Below the pieces are notes generated by a model, which was not told where the DNA came from, searched no databases, and was given only the letters and a program-made list of their open reading frames with translations. A DNA stretch of 7,859 nt from JALOOE01 sp964423545 (GTDB lineage Bacteria; Chloroflexota; Anaerolineae; CG2-30-64-16). Location: contig CAYRFV010000267.1 in the NCBI GenBank assembly GCA_964423545.1, forward strand, positions 1 to 7,859, read 5' to 3'. A program made the position numbers and the translations under genes. Shown piece by piece: positions 1 to 7,007 of this stretch; within the stretch, counting starts at the first letter, position 1; each line of letters opens with the position of its first letter.

Positions 1-2
1 AC

Positions 3-809
3 GTGGAGAAAGCCCGGCCGAAGTTCGGCGCCGAGTACGAAGTGGCTGTCGGCGCCGTCGAAGATCAGTCCTCGCTGCTGGTGGCATTGCAGGGCTGCCA
101 GGCGGTCCACGTCAACCTGGACGGCGGCCTGGACCCGGATCTGGAGCCCCGTGGAGCGGAGAATGTCGCTCGCGCCGCAGCCAGAACGGGCGTCCAGCGC
201 ATCACCTTGCTTTCGGGGACTTCCGTCAAGCAGCGGAACTGCTGGTACGCCGGGACAACGGCCAAGTTCGAGGCGGAGGCCGCGGTTCGGGCATCGGACG
301 TGCCTTACACGATCTTCCAGGCGACCTTCTTCATGGAGACGTTGCCCCGGTTCGTGCGCGGCACGCGCGCCAGCATCCTCGGCAGCCAGCCGCATCCCTG
401 GCATTGGGTCGCGGCTGACGACTATGTCCGCATGGTCTCCAAAGCGTACGCGACGCCGGAGGCGGCCAACAAGACGCTCCACGTTTTCGGGCCGCAACCC
501 TGGACGATGCGCCGGGCGCTGCAAAGCTATTGCGCTATCGCCCGCCCCGATGCCAAAGTCGGGGCGATCCCCTTCTGGATGGCGTCACTGATCGTCGGCC
601 TGTCGCGCGACAGGGAACTCGAGGCGGTCTTACCCTTCTTCCGCTACAGCGAGAAAGTTGCCGAAGCAGGGGATTCGGCCGAGGCTAATGCCTTGCTCGG
701 CGCGCCGGCGACCACGCTGGAGCAGTGGTGCAAGTCACAGGCGGCGCGTAGATGGACCAGCAAGAGCAGACTCCAGAAACACCCAAAAAGGAGCTTGGAA
801 GACCGATGA
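3..809 (+). CDS. NmrA-like atypical SDR, NAD(P)-binding (5' truncated by window)
   Basis: This is the C-terminal 268 residues of an atypical short-chain dehydrogenase of the NmrA / NAD(P)H-binding type. The visible part opens at VEKARPKFG, which in this family follows the first Rossmann strands and the GxxGxxG nucleotide loop, so about 35 residues lie outside the window. The GTG at base 3 is an internal Val codon, not a start. Family-like features are a VEDQSSLLVALQGCQAV stretch (around residues 19-35), an ITLLSGTS strand (around 67-74), the substrate-side segment YTIFQATFFMETL and a late HVFGPQPWTM segment. No classical YxxxK active site is seen, as expected for NmrA-like proteins, which may be reductases or redox sensors. 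The C-terminus is a basic tail after QWCKSQA. The stop overlaps the next start as ATGA, implying translational coupling to the desaturase. Substrate unknown. Confidence 0.85.
   Translation: MEKARPKFGAEYEVAVGAVEDQSSLLVALQGCQAVHVNLDGGLDPDLEPRGAENVARAAARTGVQRITLLSGTSVKQRNCWYAGTTAKFEAEAAVRASDVPYTIFQATFFMETLPRFVRGTRASILGSQPHPWHWVAADDYVRMVSKAYATPEAANKTLHVFGPQPWTMRRALQSYCAIARPDAKVGAIPFWMASLIVGLSRDRELEAVLPFFRYSEKVAEAGDSAEANALLGAPATTLEQWCKSQAARRWTSKSRLQKHPKRSLEDR
788..793 (+). promoter_or_regulatory. Ribosome binding site of the desaturase gene
   Basis: AAGGAG lies 12 bases before the ATG at 806, slightly long spacing. It sits inside the end of the upstream gene. With the ATGA overlap it favours the start at 806 over an in-frame ATG at 752, which would add 18 polar residues before the FAD-binding strand. 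Confidence 0.5.
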
Positions 810-2953
810 GTGACACGTACGATGTGATTGTCGTCGGCGCAGGCCTGGGCGGCCTGGCCGCAGCAGCCAGCCTGGCCAGAGCCCGCCAGCGCGTACTGGT
901 GCTGGAGCACCACAGCGTGCCCGGTGGGTATGCCCACGAATTCCGGCGCGGCAAGTACCGTTTCGAGGTGGCGCTGCACGCGTTGGACGGCGCCAGCCCA
1001 GGCGGCTGGAGCTACGACGCCCTGCGCGTCACCGGCATCTACGACCGGCTGCGCTTGCGCCGGCTCGACCCGTTCTATCTCTACCGCACGCCAGGGCTGG
1101 AGATCACTGCCCACGCCGATCGCTTCGCCTATGAGAGCGAGTTGATTCGCCACTTTCCACACCAGGCGACGGGCATTCGCGCGCTGTTCGATGCGGCGCT
1201 GCGCGTCTTTCGACAGACTCGCCGGCTGCAGCAGGACCAGGTGGCGGGCCGCATTACAGATGAGCAGATCCTGGAGCTCTACCCCCAGGCCCTGACCGCC
1301 ATGTCGCAGACGTTGGCCGAGTTCGCATCGCGCTACGTGGACGACCCAGCTTTGCTGGGCGCGTTCAGCGCCTTGTGGGGCTACTACGGGTTGCCGCCCA
1401 CACAACTGAGCGCGGCTACGTTCCTCCTGCCGTGGGTGTCCTATCACCAGTACGGTGCCTTCTACCTGGAGGGCGGCTCCATGGCGCTCTCCCGCGCATT
1501 GGAGGCGGTGATCAAGGAAAACGGTGGCGATATCCGCTATGGACAGACCGTGACGCGCATCGGCATCGCCCATGGGCGGGCTGCGACGGTCGAAACCGCC
1601 AAAGGCCTGGCGGCCGCTGGCCGGGCAGTCGTTGCCAACAGCAATGCACCTGACACGCTGCTCAAGCTGGTGGGCCGCAAGCACTTGCCCGCCGAGCTGG
1701 CCGATCGCGTGGCAAGCATGAGCCACTCGCTCTCGTGCGCCGTCGTCTATCTGGGGCTCGACCGCAACTGGGCCAGAGAAGGCTGGCCGCGCCACGGTTT
1801 CTACACCAGCGAAACCAACGATCCTGAGGCCGACTACGCCAGCGCGCTGGCCGGCGCATGGGATCGCGTCCACATGGCGATCACCAACTACTCGATGGAC
1901 GATGCGCCCGCGCCGGAGGGCGGCGGCGTGATCAGCCTGTTCACGCTTGCGTCGATGGACTACCAGGATCAATGGGGCACGGGTGGCGACCTGGACGGCT
2001 ATCGCAGCAACCCACGTTACCTGACGCTGAAGGACCAGGTTGAGCAGGCTCTGCTGGCGCGCGTCGAGCGTTTGTTGCCTGGGCTGGGCGCATCGATCGT
2101 CTACAAGGAGACCAGCACCCCGTTGACCAACATCCGTTACAGCTTGAACCCTAACGGGGCCATCTACGGGTTCGCCCAGACGGTCGACCAAACCATTGCG
2201 GGCCGTCTCTCAGCGCGCACGCCGATCGGGAACTTGTTCTTGGCCGGCGCCTGGACCAATCCGGGAGGCGGGATGAGCGCCGCCATGCTTTCAGGCATCG
2301 AAGCTGCGCGCATGGCGCAAGGCTACCTCCAACAGACCACGGTTCGATCGCTCTTTATGGCGGCTCCGCCAGCCCGTGCTCCAGAGCCTGAGGTGGACAA
2401 CGACACATCGCCGTCCACCACCATCGTACCAGCGCCCGCAAGCTGTTCAGCCCCAGCGAGCACGCCTGCGCCGGCGTTTGCGCTGGACGTCATCGGCGGG
2501 ACGCGCAAGATGAGTCTGGCAGACTTCACTGGCCGTCCTTTGGTGCTGCTGTTCAACTCGCCCAAGACCGCGGAACAGGCCAACGCCATCAACTTCCGGC
2601 TGCGCAGCCGCCAGCCCGATCACCGCGCGTTGCCGATCATCACGGTGGTGGACTTGCGCAGCGTGCCTCGGCCCTTCCGCGGGATCGCCCGCGGCAGCAT
2701 GGAAAAGAGCTACAATGAAGCAGTTGCGGCGGCGCGCCGAGATTTCGCGGCGCAAGGGACACAGCCGCCCGCCGACATGACGGAGGTGGTGTGCATTGCG
2801 CCCGACTGGGATGGCAAGGTGACGGCGGCCTACGGCGTGGGTGATCTGAACCAGGATGCCGTGGCGGTGCTGGTGGGCTCGGACGGAGCGATTATCGGAC
2901 AAGGCCGCGGTGCAGAGGCGGCTGAGAAGTTGTTAGGCGCAGCGAGGCTATGA
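806..2953 (+). CDS. FAD-dependent phytoene desaturase/CRTISO/RetSat-like oxidoreductase fused to a cysteine-poor thioredoxin-fold domain
   Basis: A 715-residue flavoprotein. Residues 6-41 form the dinucleotide-binding motif, with VIVVGAGLGG followed by the acidic E34 and PGG, as in CrtI, carotenoid isomerase and retinol saturase relatives. Residues about 213-232 carry the family-typical YHQYGAFYLEGGSMALSRAL, and residues about 473-505 carry the C-terminal FAD signature (NLFLAGAWTNPGGGMSAAM followed by SGIEAARM). The catalytic part ends near residue 515. A Pro/Ala/Ser-rich linker (about 517-556) joins it to a domain of about 160 residues that reads like a peroxiredoxin/thioredoxin fold (D..G....SLADFTGRPLVLLFNS). 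The usual active-site cysteine position reads SPKT, there is no CxxC, and the only cysteine in the domain is in VVCIAPDW. Family members desaturate, saturate or isomerise polyenes and other hydrophobic substrates; which one applies here is unknown. The start at 806 overlaps the upstream stop. The IS begins just after the stop, so the gene is not interrupted. Confidence 0.85.
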   Translation: MSDTYDVIVVGAGLGGLAAAASLARARQRVLVLEHHSVPGGYAHEFRRGKYRFEVALHALDGASPGGWSYDALRVTGIYDRLRLRRLDPFYLYRTPGLEITAHADRFAYESELIRHFPHQATGIRALFDAALRVFRQTRRLQQDQVAGRITDEQILELYPQALTAMSQTLAEFASRYVDDPALLGAFSALWGYYGLPPTQLSAATFLLPWVSYHQYGAFYLEGGSMALSRALEAVIKENGGDIRYGQTVTRIGIAHGRAATVETAKGLAAAGRAVVANSNAPDTLLKLVGRKHLPAELADRVASMSHSLSCAVVYLGLDRNWAREGWPRHGFYTSETNDPEADYASALAGAWDRVHMAITNYSMDDAPAPEGGGVISLFTLASMDYQDQWGTGGDLDGYRSNPRYLTLKDQVEQALLARVERLLPGLGASIVYKETSTPLTNIRYSLNPNGAIYGFAQTVDQTIAGRLSARTPIGNLFLAGAWTNPGGGMSAAMLSGIEAARMAQGYLQQTTVRSLFMAAPPARAPEPEVDNDTSPSTTIVPAPASCSAPASTPAPAFALDVIGGTRKMSLADFTGRPLVLLFNSPKTAEQANAINFRLRSRQPDHRALPIITVVDLRSVPRPFRGIARGSMEKSYNEAVAAARRDFAAQGTQPPADMTEVVCIAPDWDGKVTAAYGVGDLNQDAVAVLVGSDGAIIGQGRGAEAAEKLLGAARL

Positions 2954-2957
2954 TCTG

Positions 2958-2961
2958 TATT
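2958..2961. repeat. Left copy of IS target-site duplication (TATT)
   Basis: TATT immediately precedes the left inverted repeat and is matched by TATT at 4324-4327 directly after the right inverted repeat. Four bases is within the range known for IS481-family elements. Such a short match could be chance, but it falls exactly at both ends defined by the inverted repeats. Confidence 0.65.
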
Positions 2962-2980
2962 ACTAACCTTCATGTCTTGC
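2962..2980 (+). repeat. IS left terminal inverted repeat
   Basis: ACTAACCTTCATGTCTTGC matches the reverse complement of 4305-4323 at 18 of 19 positions; the single difference is A versus T at position 11. The repeat is the likely transposase binding and cleavage site. Confidence 0.85.
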
Positions 2981-2985
2981 GTTGG

Positions 2986-3009
2986 GCTGGCTCTGTCCTG
3001 TCAGCCAGC
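2986..3009. other. Stem-loop in the IS left end
   Basis: GCTGGCT at 2986-2992 pairs with AGCCAGC at 3003-3009 across a 10-base loop. It lies downstream of the transposase stop, inside the element. There is no T-run, so a classical intrinsic terminator is not supported. It may limit read-through or shape the transposon end. Confidence 0.45.
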
Positions 3010-3030
3010 TGATTTGACATTCATGCGAAG

Positions 3031-3068
3031 CTCGCCTACCCTGGGGCATACCCCAACGGGAAGGCGAG
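3031..3068. other. Long interrupted hairpin downstream of the transposase gene
   Basis: CTCGCCT at 3031-3037 pairs with AGGCGAG at 3062-3068, and TGGGG at 3042-3046 pairs with CCCCA at 3051-3055 around a CATA loop. A CCC/GGG block (3039-3041 with 3058-3060) connects them, leaving a mismatch and a 2-base bulge. The structure lies 35 bases beyond the transposase stop on the - strand. It is strong enough to act as a transcription or translation barrier, but it has no U-tract in either direction. Confidence 0.55.
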
Positions 3069-3103
3069 TCGAGCCGGTCATCCGGTTCGCTCGCTTTTCT
3101 GTA

Positions 3104-4267
3104 TCAGGAAGTCAAGGTACTCACCGCCGCCGATGCTGCGGCCGCGGCGCGGGTTGCGGTGCTGGCTGGAGCCGCTGCGCCAGGTGCGTCACGGGCTCTC
3201 AGATACTGCTCGACGGTGTCGTTCGGTCGCTTGCCCATGTTGCGGTAACCGTGATGCGGCCGCTGAGTATTGTAGTTCGCCAGCCAGGCATCGAGATCGG
3301 TTTGCAGCTCGTCCACCGTCTGGTAGAACTTGCTGCGAAAGGCGGTGCGGAAGAACTCATCCAGCACCGTGCGGTTGAAGCGCTCGACGAAGCCGTTGGT
3401 CTGCGGATGGCGCACGCGCGTCGTGCGATGCTCGATGTCGTTGAGCTGCAGGTACAGCTCGAATGGGTGGCGCTCCGTGCCACAGAACTCCCGACCATTA
3501 TCAGTCAAGATGGTCGTCACCGCAATGGCGCGCTCCTGGTAGAAGGGCAGGACCTCGTTGTGGACGACTGCGACGGCGGCTTCGGGCTGCTTGCTGGTAT
3601 GCAGAAAGCCGAAGGCATAGCTGCCGTAGGTATCGACCACCACGTGGAGGTAGATGCGCCCCACGCCCTTGAGCCGGCCCACATAGAACGTGTCCTGGCT
3701 CAGCAGTTCGCCCGGCCGGCTGGATTCGACGTGGCGTTCGCGGAAACAGGGATTGTTCTTTTCGATCAGCGCCACCTGCGTCGGGGTCAGTTCCAGGGCT
3801 TCCTGGGCGGCCTTCTCTTCCAGCTTGAGCAGACGTTCGTAGCGCTTGCCCATGCCGTGCTTGATCAGGATGTCTTGCACCGTCGGCGAACTGACGCTGA
3901 CCCCCTCCAGCTTGAGCTTATCGCTCAGCCAGACGCAGCCACGCGTCGGGTTGGCCAGGCTGAGCGCCAACACCTTCGCCACCACCTCCGGCGGCGTGGT
4001 CTGCGGGTGCGTCTTATGGATCGGCGGCAGGTCCTTCAGCCCTTCGATGCCGTGGGTCTGAAAGCGCCGCTTGTACTCATAGAAGCTGGTGCGGTCCAGC
4101 CCGCCGCGCCGGCACGCTTCGCTGACGTTGCCCAACGACTCCGCCAGTTGCAGCACGGTCAGCCGTTTGTGCGCCAGCTTGAGCGCCGGATCCTTGGTCG
4201 TGATCTTGGGCTTGCCGATCGTGGCCGGGGCCGCGGCACTCGTTACCGTAGTCGCTTGCTCGTTCAT
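3104..4267 (-). CDS. IS481-family DDE transposase
   Basis: A 387-residue transposase with an N-terminal helix-turn-helix region (about residues 32-80, RLTVLQLAESLGNVSEACRR) and an rve/integrase catalytic core. The DDE residues can be assigned as D192 (LLSQDTFYVG), D256 (ILTDNGREF) and E295 (PQTNGFVERFNRT); the NGFVERFNRT block and the later NYNTQRPHHGY are characteristic of the IS3/IS481 group. There are 38 residues between the second D and the E. The C-terminus is an Ala/Thr-rich tail. The ATG at 4267 is preceded by AAGGAG (4273-4278 on the + strand) at 5-base spacing. The gene is uninterrupted by stops or frameshifts, so the enzyme is probably functional and catalyses cut-and-paste or copy-type transposition of this element. 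Confidence 0.93.
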   Translation of the reverse strand: MNEQATTVTSAAAPATIGKPKITTKDPALKLAHKRLTVLQLAESLGNVSEACRRGGLDRTSFYEYKRRFQTHGIEGLKDLPPIHKTHPQTTPPEVVAKVLALSLANPTRGCVWLSDKLKLEGVSVSSPTVQDILIKHGMGKRYERLLKLEEKAAQEALELTPTQVALIEKNNPCFRERHVESSRPGELLSQDTFYVGRLKGVGRIYLHVVVDTYGSYAFGFLHTSKQPEAAVAVVHNEVLPFYQERAIAVTTILTDNGREFCGTERHPFELYLQLNDIEHRTTRVRHPQTNGFVERFNRTVLDEFFRTAFRSKFYQTVDELQTDLDAWLANYNTQRPHHGYRNMGKRPNDTVEQYLRARDAPGAAAPASTATRAAAAASAAVSTLTS

Positions 4268-4304
4268 TGCGTCTCCTTGCTTGCAGTGTACACCAGAACT
4301 CCGT

Positions 4305-4323
4305 GCAAGACAAGAAGGTTAGT
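4305..4323 (-). repeat. IS right terminal inverted repeat
   Basis: Partner of the repeat at 2962-2980 (18/19 identity in inverted orientation). It lies upstream of the transposase start and probably overlaps the transposase promoter region. Confidence 0.85.
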
Positions 4324-4327
4324 TATT
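4324..4327. repeat. Right copy of IS target-site duplication (TATT)
   Basis: TATT directly follows the right inverted repeat and matches 2958-2961. Confidence 0.65.
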
Positions 4328-4358
4328 CATATGATCACATGAAGTCCAGTCTGAAGAA

Positions 4359-4850
4359 ATGTACCCTTGGGAATTCGCTCAAGCTATAGCGGTTGCCCCA
4401 ATTCGTTAATCCGGTGGTATCGTTGCGCCGCCACTGTACTGGGATACGGATTCGCGTGAGGATTTGAGTAATGGCTCCTACCTCACGGGCGGTGTCGAAA
4501 ACGGTGAGCGGTATCATGTGCCAGGCAGCATGTTCTGGATCCGTCCTGAAACGTTCCGCCATTTGCTGCTGGACAACTATGAAGCGGTGCGGCGGCGTGG
4601 ATTCAGGGTCATTGTGGTCGTGAGCGGGCACTGGTGCAAGCACAGCCATCTTCCTACACTTCGAGCCAGTGGGGAGGAGTCACTGGCGCACCATCCCCAG
4701 ATGAAATGGCTCCTGTTGACCGATCAAGGATCGAATGATCCGGAGTTGACTGCCAGTGTAGAGCGAGGGCGGTTACTGCTGGAAACGATCTCGCAGCGCA
4801 TAGCGGAGCGGGCGAAGACACTGCCGTATTCGCGAATTCAAGGAGATGAT
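4359..4850 (+). pseudogene. Creatininase-family amidohydrolase remnant
   Basis: From 4410 the frame reads SGGIVAPPLYW, then PGSMFWIRPETFRHL, then GFRVIVVVSGHW and finally GRLLLETISQRIAER. This is the order of the middle and C-terminal blocks of creatininase-like metal-dependent amidohydrolases (vaPplyyG, PGT, GFr.ivivnGH). The family's N-terminal metal-binding block (GSxExHGxHLPLxTD) is not found in any frame nearby. A short in-frame piece from ATG 4359 (MYPWEFAQAIAVAPIR) ends in TAA at 4407 and may be the original N-terminus, with the middle deleted. No stop separates the remnant from the following SDR, so the frame runs through; a TTG at 4464 could in principle start a fused product. Catalytic activity is unlikely. 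The family assignment rests on motif recognition only. Confidence 0.55.
4840..4845 (+). promoter_or_regulatory. Ribosome binding site of the classical SDR gene
   Basis: AAGGAG sits 8 bases before the ATG at 4854. It decides the start of the SDR, because the reading frame stays open upstream through the creatininase remnant. Confidence 0.8.
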
Positions 4851-4853
4851 GAC

Positions 4854-5657
4854 ATGCGCACCACGGAAGTCGCCCTGATCACCGGCGCCTCATCCGGCTT
4901 TGGTCAACTCACTGCAGGCCGGTTGGCCGCCAGCGGCTATCGTGTCTTCGGCACCAGCCGCAAGGCGCAGGCCGCTTCACCGCCCGACGTGGAGATGCTG
5001 GTGCTGGACGTCTGCTCCGAGGAGTCGGTCCGGACATGCGTGGCGGAGCTGTTGCAGCGGGCCGGCCGCCTCGACCTGCTGGTCAACAACGCCGGCAAAA
5101 CCCACGCCAGCCTGGCCGAAGAGACCGGCCCGGCGCAGGCTCGGGACGTGCTGGAGACTAACTTCTGGGGCGCGGTGCGCGTCATCAACGCCGTTCTGCC
5201 CACCATGCGCAAACAACGGGGCGGCCATATCATCAATGTAAGCTCGTTGGCGGGTCTGCTGGGCACGCCGGGTCAGGCGTTCTACTCGGCCAGTAAGTTC
5301 GCGTTGGAGGGCTACAGCGAGGCGTTGAGCATCGAGCTGCATCCGTTCCACATCCAAGTGAGCCTGATCGAGCCCGGCTTCTTCAGCACTGGCCTGCACG
5401 CGTCCCCGGCGCCTTCAGCCCGGCAGATTCCCGACTACGACAGCCTGCGCTCAGCCATCGAGACATCGGTACAGCAGTCGATAACCCAGGGCGGCGACCC
5501 GCAGGCAGTCGCTGAGGCGATCGTGCGGGTTGCTGCCAGCAGGTCGCCTAAGCTGCGCACCCGCGTGGGTTCTGATGCGGTCTGGGTGCCGCGGCTCAAG
5601 GCTATCGTGCCGAGTGCGATGTTCAACGCCCAGATGCGCAAGCGTTTCGGTCTGTAA
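4854..5657 (+). CDS. Classical short-chain dehydrogenase/reductase
   Basis: A 267-residue SDR of normal length, catalysing NAD(P)-dependent oxidation or reduction of a hydroxyl/carbonyl group. The cofactor loop is TGASSGFG (residues 10-17), the structural NNAG is at 78-81, and the catalytic residues are S131, Y144 and K148 (NVSSLAG and YSASKFALEG). The strand IEPGFFSTGL follows. Residues after the first strand (FGTSRK) include a basic pair, suggesting NADP(H) preference, which is an inference. The start at 4854 is set by a strong ribosome binding site and by the Rossmann strand beginning five residues in. The next gene starts 12 bases after the stop, so the two are probably co-transcribed. 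Substrate unknown. Confidence 0.92.
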   Translation: MRTTEVALITGASSGFGQLTAGRLAASGYRVFGTSRKAQAASPPDVEMLVLDVCSEESVRTCVAELLQRAGRLDLLVNNAGKTHASLAEETGPAQARDVLETNFWGAVRVINAVLPTMRKQRGGHIINVSSLAGLLGTPGQAFYSASKFALEGYSEALSIELHPFHIQVSLIEPGFFSTGLHASPAPSARQIPDYDSLRSAIETSVQQSITQGGDPQAVAEAIVRVAASRSPKLRTRVGSDAVWVPRLKAIVPSAMFNAQMRKRFGL

Positions 5658-5658
5658 T

Positions 5659-5662
5659 GGAG
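5659..5662 (+). promoter_or_regulatory. Ribosome binding site of the iron-sulfur flavoprotein-like gene
   Basis: GGAG lies 7 bases before the ATG at 5670, just after the SDR stop. Confidence 0.65.
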
Positions 5663-5669
5663 ATCAACG

Positions 5670-6247
5670 ATGAAAGTCACTATTCTCAACGGCGCGCTCG
5701 CCGGCGATAGCTTAGTCGATCATGCTGCGGCGGCGCTAAGAGACTCCCTGCTGGCCGAGGGCCGGCGCGTGACGCCCTGGGCCCTACGCGACGAGAAAAT
5801 CGCCTATTGTCTGGGCTGCTTCGAGTGCTGGACCAAGACGCCTGGCTTGTGCCGGATCGACGATGCCGGCCGCGACGTGGCTGCCAACGTGATCGGCAGC
5901 GACTTGACGATTTACCTGACCCCCATCACCTTCGGCGGCTACTCGTCGGAGCTGAAGAAAGCCGTGGATCGCATCATCTGCCTGATCTCGCCCTTCTTCA
6001 CGCGTTTCGACGGCGAGGTGCACCCCCGTGCCCGCTACGCCCGTTACCCGGATCTGCTGGGCGTCGGTGTGCTGCCCGCGTCGCACCCGGAAAGGACCAG
6101 ATCTTCCACACATTGATCGGCCGCAACGCCATCAACCTGAACGCGCCGATGCACAACAGCGTGGTGCTGTGTCGCAGCCAGGAGCCGGCCGCCGCGGCGA
6201 CCGCCGTGCACAGCGCGTTGAACATCACGGAGAGGGTAATCGCATGA
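5670..6247 (+). pseudogene. Iron-sulfur flavoprotein-like NAD(P)H/FMN reductase, frameshifted near 6090-6095
   Basis: A flavodoxin-fold reductase. The N-terminus MKVTILNGAL is the first strand and FMN phosphate loop. Residues 47-61 carry C-X2-C-X2-C-X7-C (C47, C50, C53, C61), matching the compact cysteine motif of archaeal and bacterial iron-sulfur flavoproteins that bind a 4Fe-4S cluster near FMN. YLTPITFGGYSSELKKAVDR is the typical second flavin loop. The starting frame runs to TGA at 6114-6116 and ends in an unrelated tail (148 residues). One extra A in GAAAGG at 6090-6095 would restore HPEKDQIFHTLIGRNAINLN and continue to TGA at 6245-6247, giving 192 residues, a normal family length. The restored stop overlaps the next ATG as ATGA. 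The lost base may be a real mutation or a homopolymer sequencing error. The truncated form would still keep the cysteine motif. Confidence 0.8.
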
Positions 6248-6929
6248 CATCCCCAACAACCGCCCTGCTGCTGGTCGGCAGCGCCAAGCCGGCCGGTCAG
6301 AGCACATCGGAGGTGTTGGGCAGCTATCTGGCGCAGAAGCTGGCCGAACGCGACGTTGCCTTCACGACGCTGCATGTGGCGCGTACGATGCGCACCGAGG
6401 AGCGGACGGCCGCGCTCTGCTGGCCGCAGTGGACGCAGCCGATATCGTGATCCTGGCTTTTCCCCTCTATGTCGACGGCCTGCCCTACCTGGTGACGCAG
6501 GCTTTCGAGCAGATTGCTGCCCATCGTGCCAACGAGACAGATGTTTGGCTTCCCCTTTTTCTGGCCATCGCCAATTGCGGCTTCCCTGAGGCCGCGCACA
6601 ACGCGACCGCGCTGGCGATCTGCCGGCAGTTTGCGGACAAAGCCGGCTTCGCCTGGGCGGGCGGTCTGGCGTTGGGCGAGGGCGGGGCGATCTCGGGCCG
6701 CTCGCTGAAGTAGGCGGCATGGCTCACAACGTCGTGGCCGCGCTCGACCGGGCTGCGGCGGCGCGCCGCGGTCAAAGATGTCACCGAACACGCGAAGCGT
6801 GCAAATAGGCGCTAGACTCGCAGTGAGGCAGACGATATGCGCACGCTTTACATGGTTGAGTCGCCCGGCTGGCGGTTGCTGTTCTTGAGCGCGGTGCCCT
6901 GGCACGCTGTCCGCACCCGCCATACCTAA
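6244..6929 (+). pseudogene. Flavodoxin-fold NAD(P)H oxidoreductase, multiply frameshifted
   Basis: The ATG at 6244 overlaps the preceding (restored) stop. The N-terminus TALLLVGSAKPAGQSTSEVLG is a flavodoxin-like strand and phosphate loop. The first frame stops at TGA 6448-6450. Moving to a second frame near 6415-6417 restores AALLAAVDAADIVILAFPLYVDGLP and continues to TAG at 6711-6713; a duplicated CT, or one missing base, explains the shift. A further missing base near 6707 would extend it as SLEVGGMAHNVVAALDRAAAA, another shift near 6760 gives AVKDVTEHAKRA, then a stop at 6813 interrupts, and a remnant resembling the family C-terminus (TLYMVESPGWRLL) runs to 6929. Intact, it would be about 228 residues. 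The first two segments are clear; the last part is less certain. The gene is probably inactive. Confidence 0.7.
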
Positions 6930-7007
6930 GCGCGCGCATCTATCCTGGCTCAATGAGTAGGTTTTCGAGCTCAGCCCGAAAGGACCAAGGGGCCAGCGAT
7001 TCGTGTC

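Larger units (their letters stand above)
2962..4323 (-). mobile_element. Complete IS481-family insertion sequence, 1362 bp
   Basis: The element is bounded by 19-bp terminal inverted repeats with one mismatch and flanked by TATT direct repeats. It contains one intact transposase gene on the - strand and little else. About 140 bases of its left end lie beyond the transposase stop and contain two stem-loops. It inserted 8 bases after the desaturase stop codon, between it and the creatininase remnant, so it probably cuts a former operon. An intact transposase, near-perfect ends and matching duplications point to a fairly recent insertion. Confidence 0.85.

Noticed and set aside
752..805. Earlier ATG start for the desaturase
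   Set aside because: It adds 18 polar residues before the FAD-binding strand and overlaps the upstream gene by 58 bases; the ATGA overlap start at 806 fits better.
644..2191. Long open frame of 515 codons on the - strand
   Set aside because: It lies opposite the desaturase gene, has no recognisable domain, and is the usual antisense frame of GC-rich coding DNA.
2972..4342. Long open frame of 456 codons on the + strand across the IS
   Set aside because: It is antisense to the transposase, which has clear HTH and DDE motifs, and it runs through the IS ends without a family match.
4335..4649. Open frame of 104 codons on the - strand
   Set aside because: It is antisense to the creatininase remnant, shows no family pattern, and has no good ribosome binding site.
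5998..6720. Open frame of 240 codons on the - strand
   Set aside because: It is antisense to the two flavoprotein genes; composition is Arg/Pro/Ala-rich with no domain.
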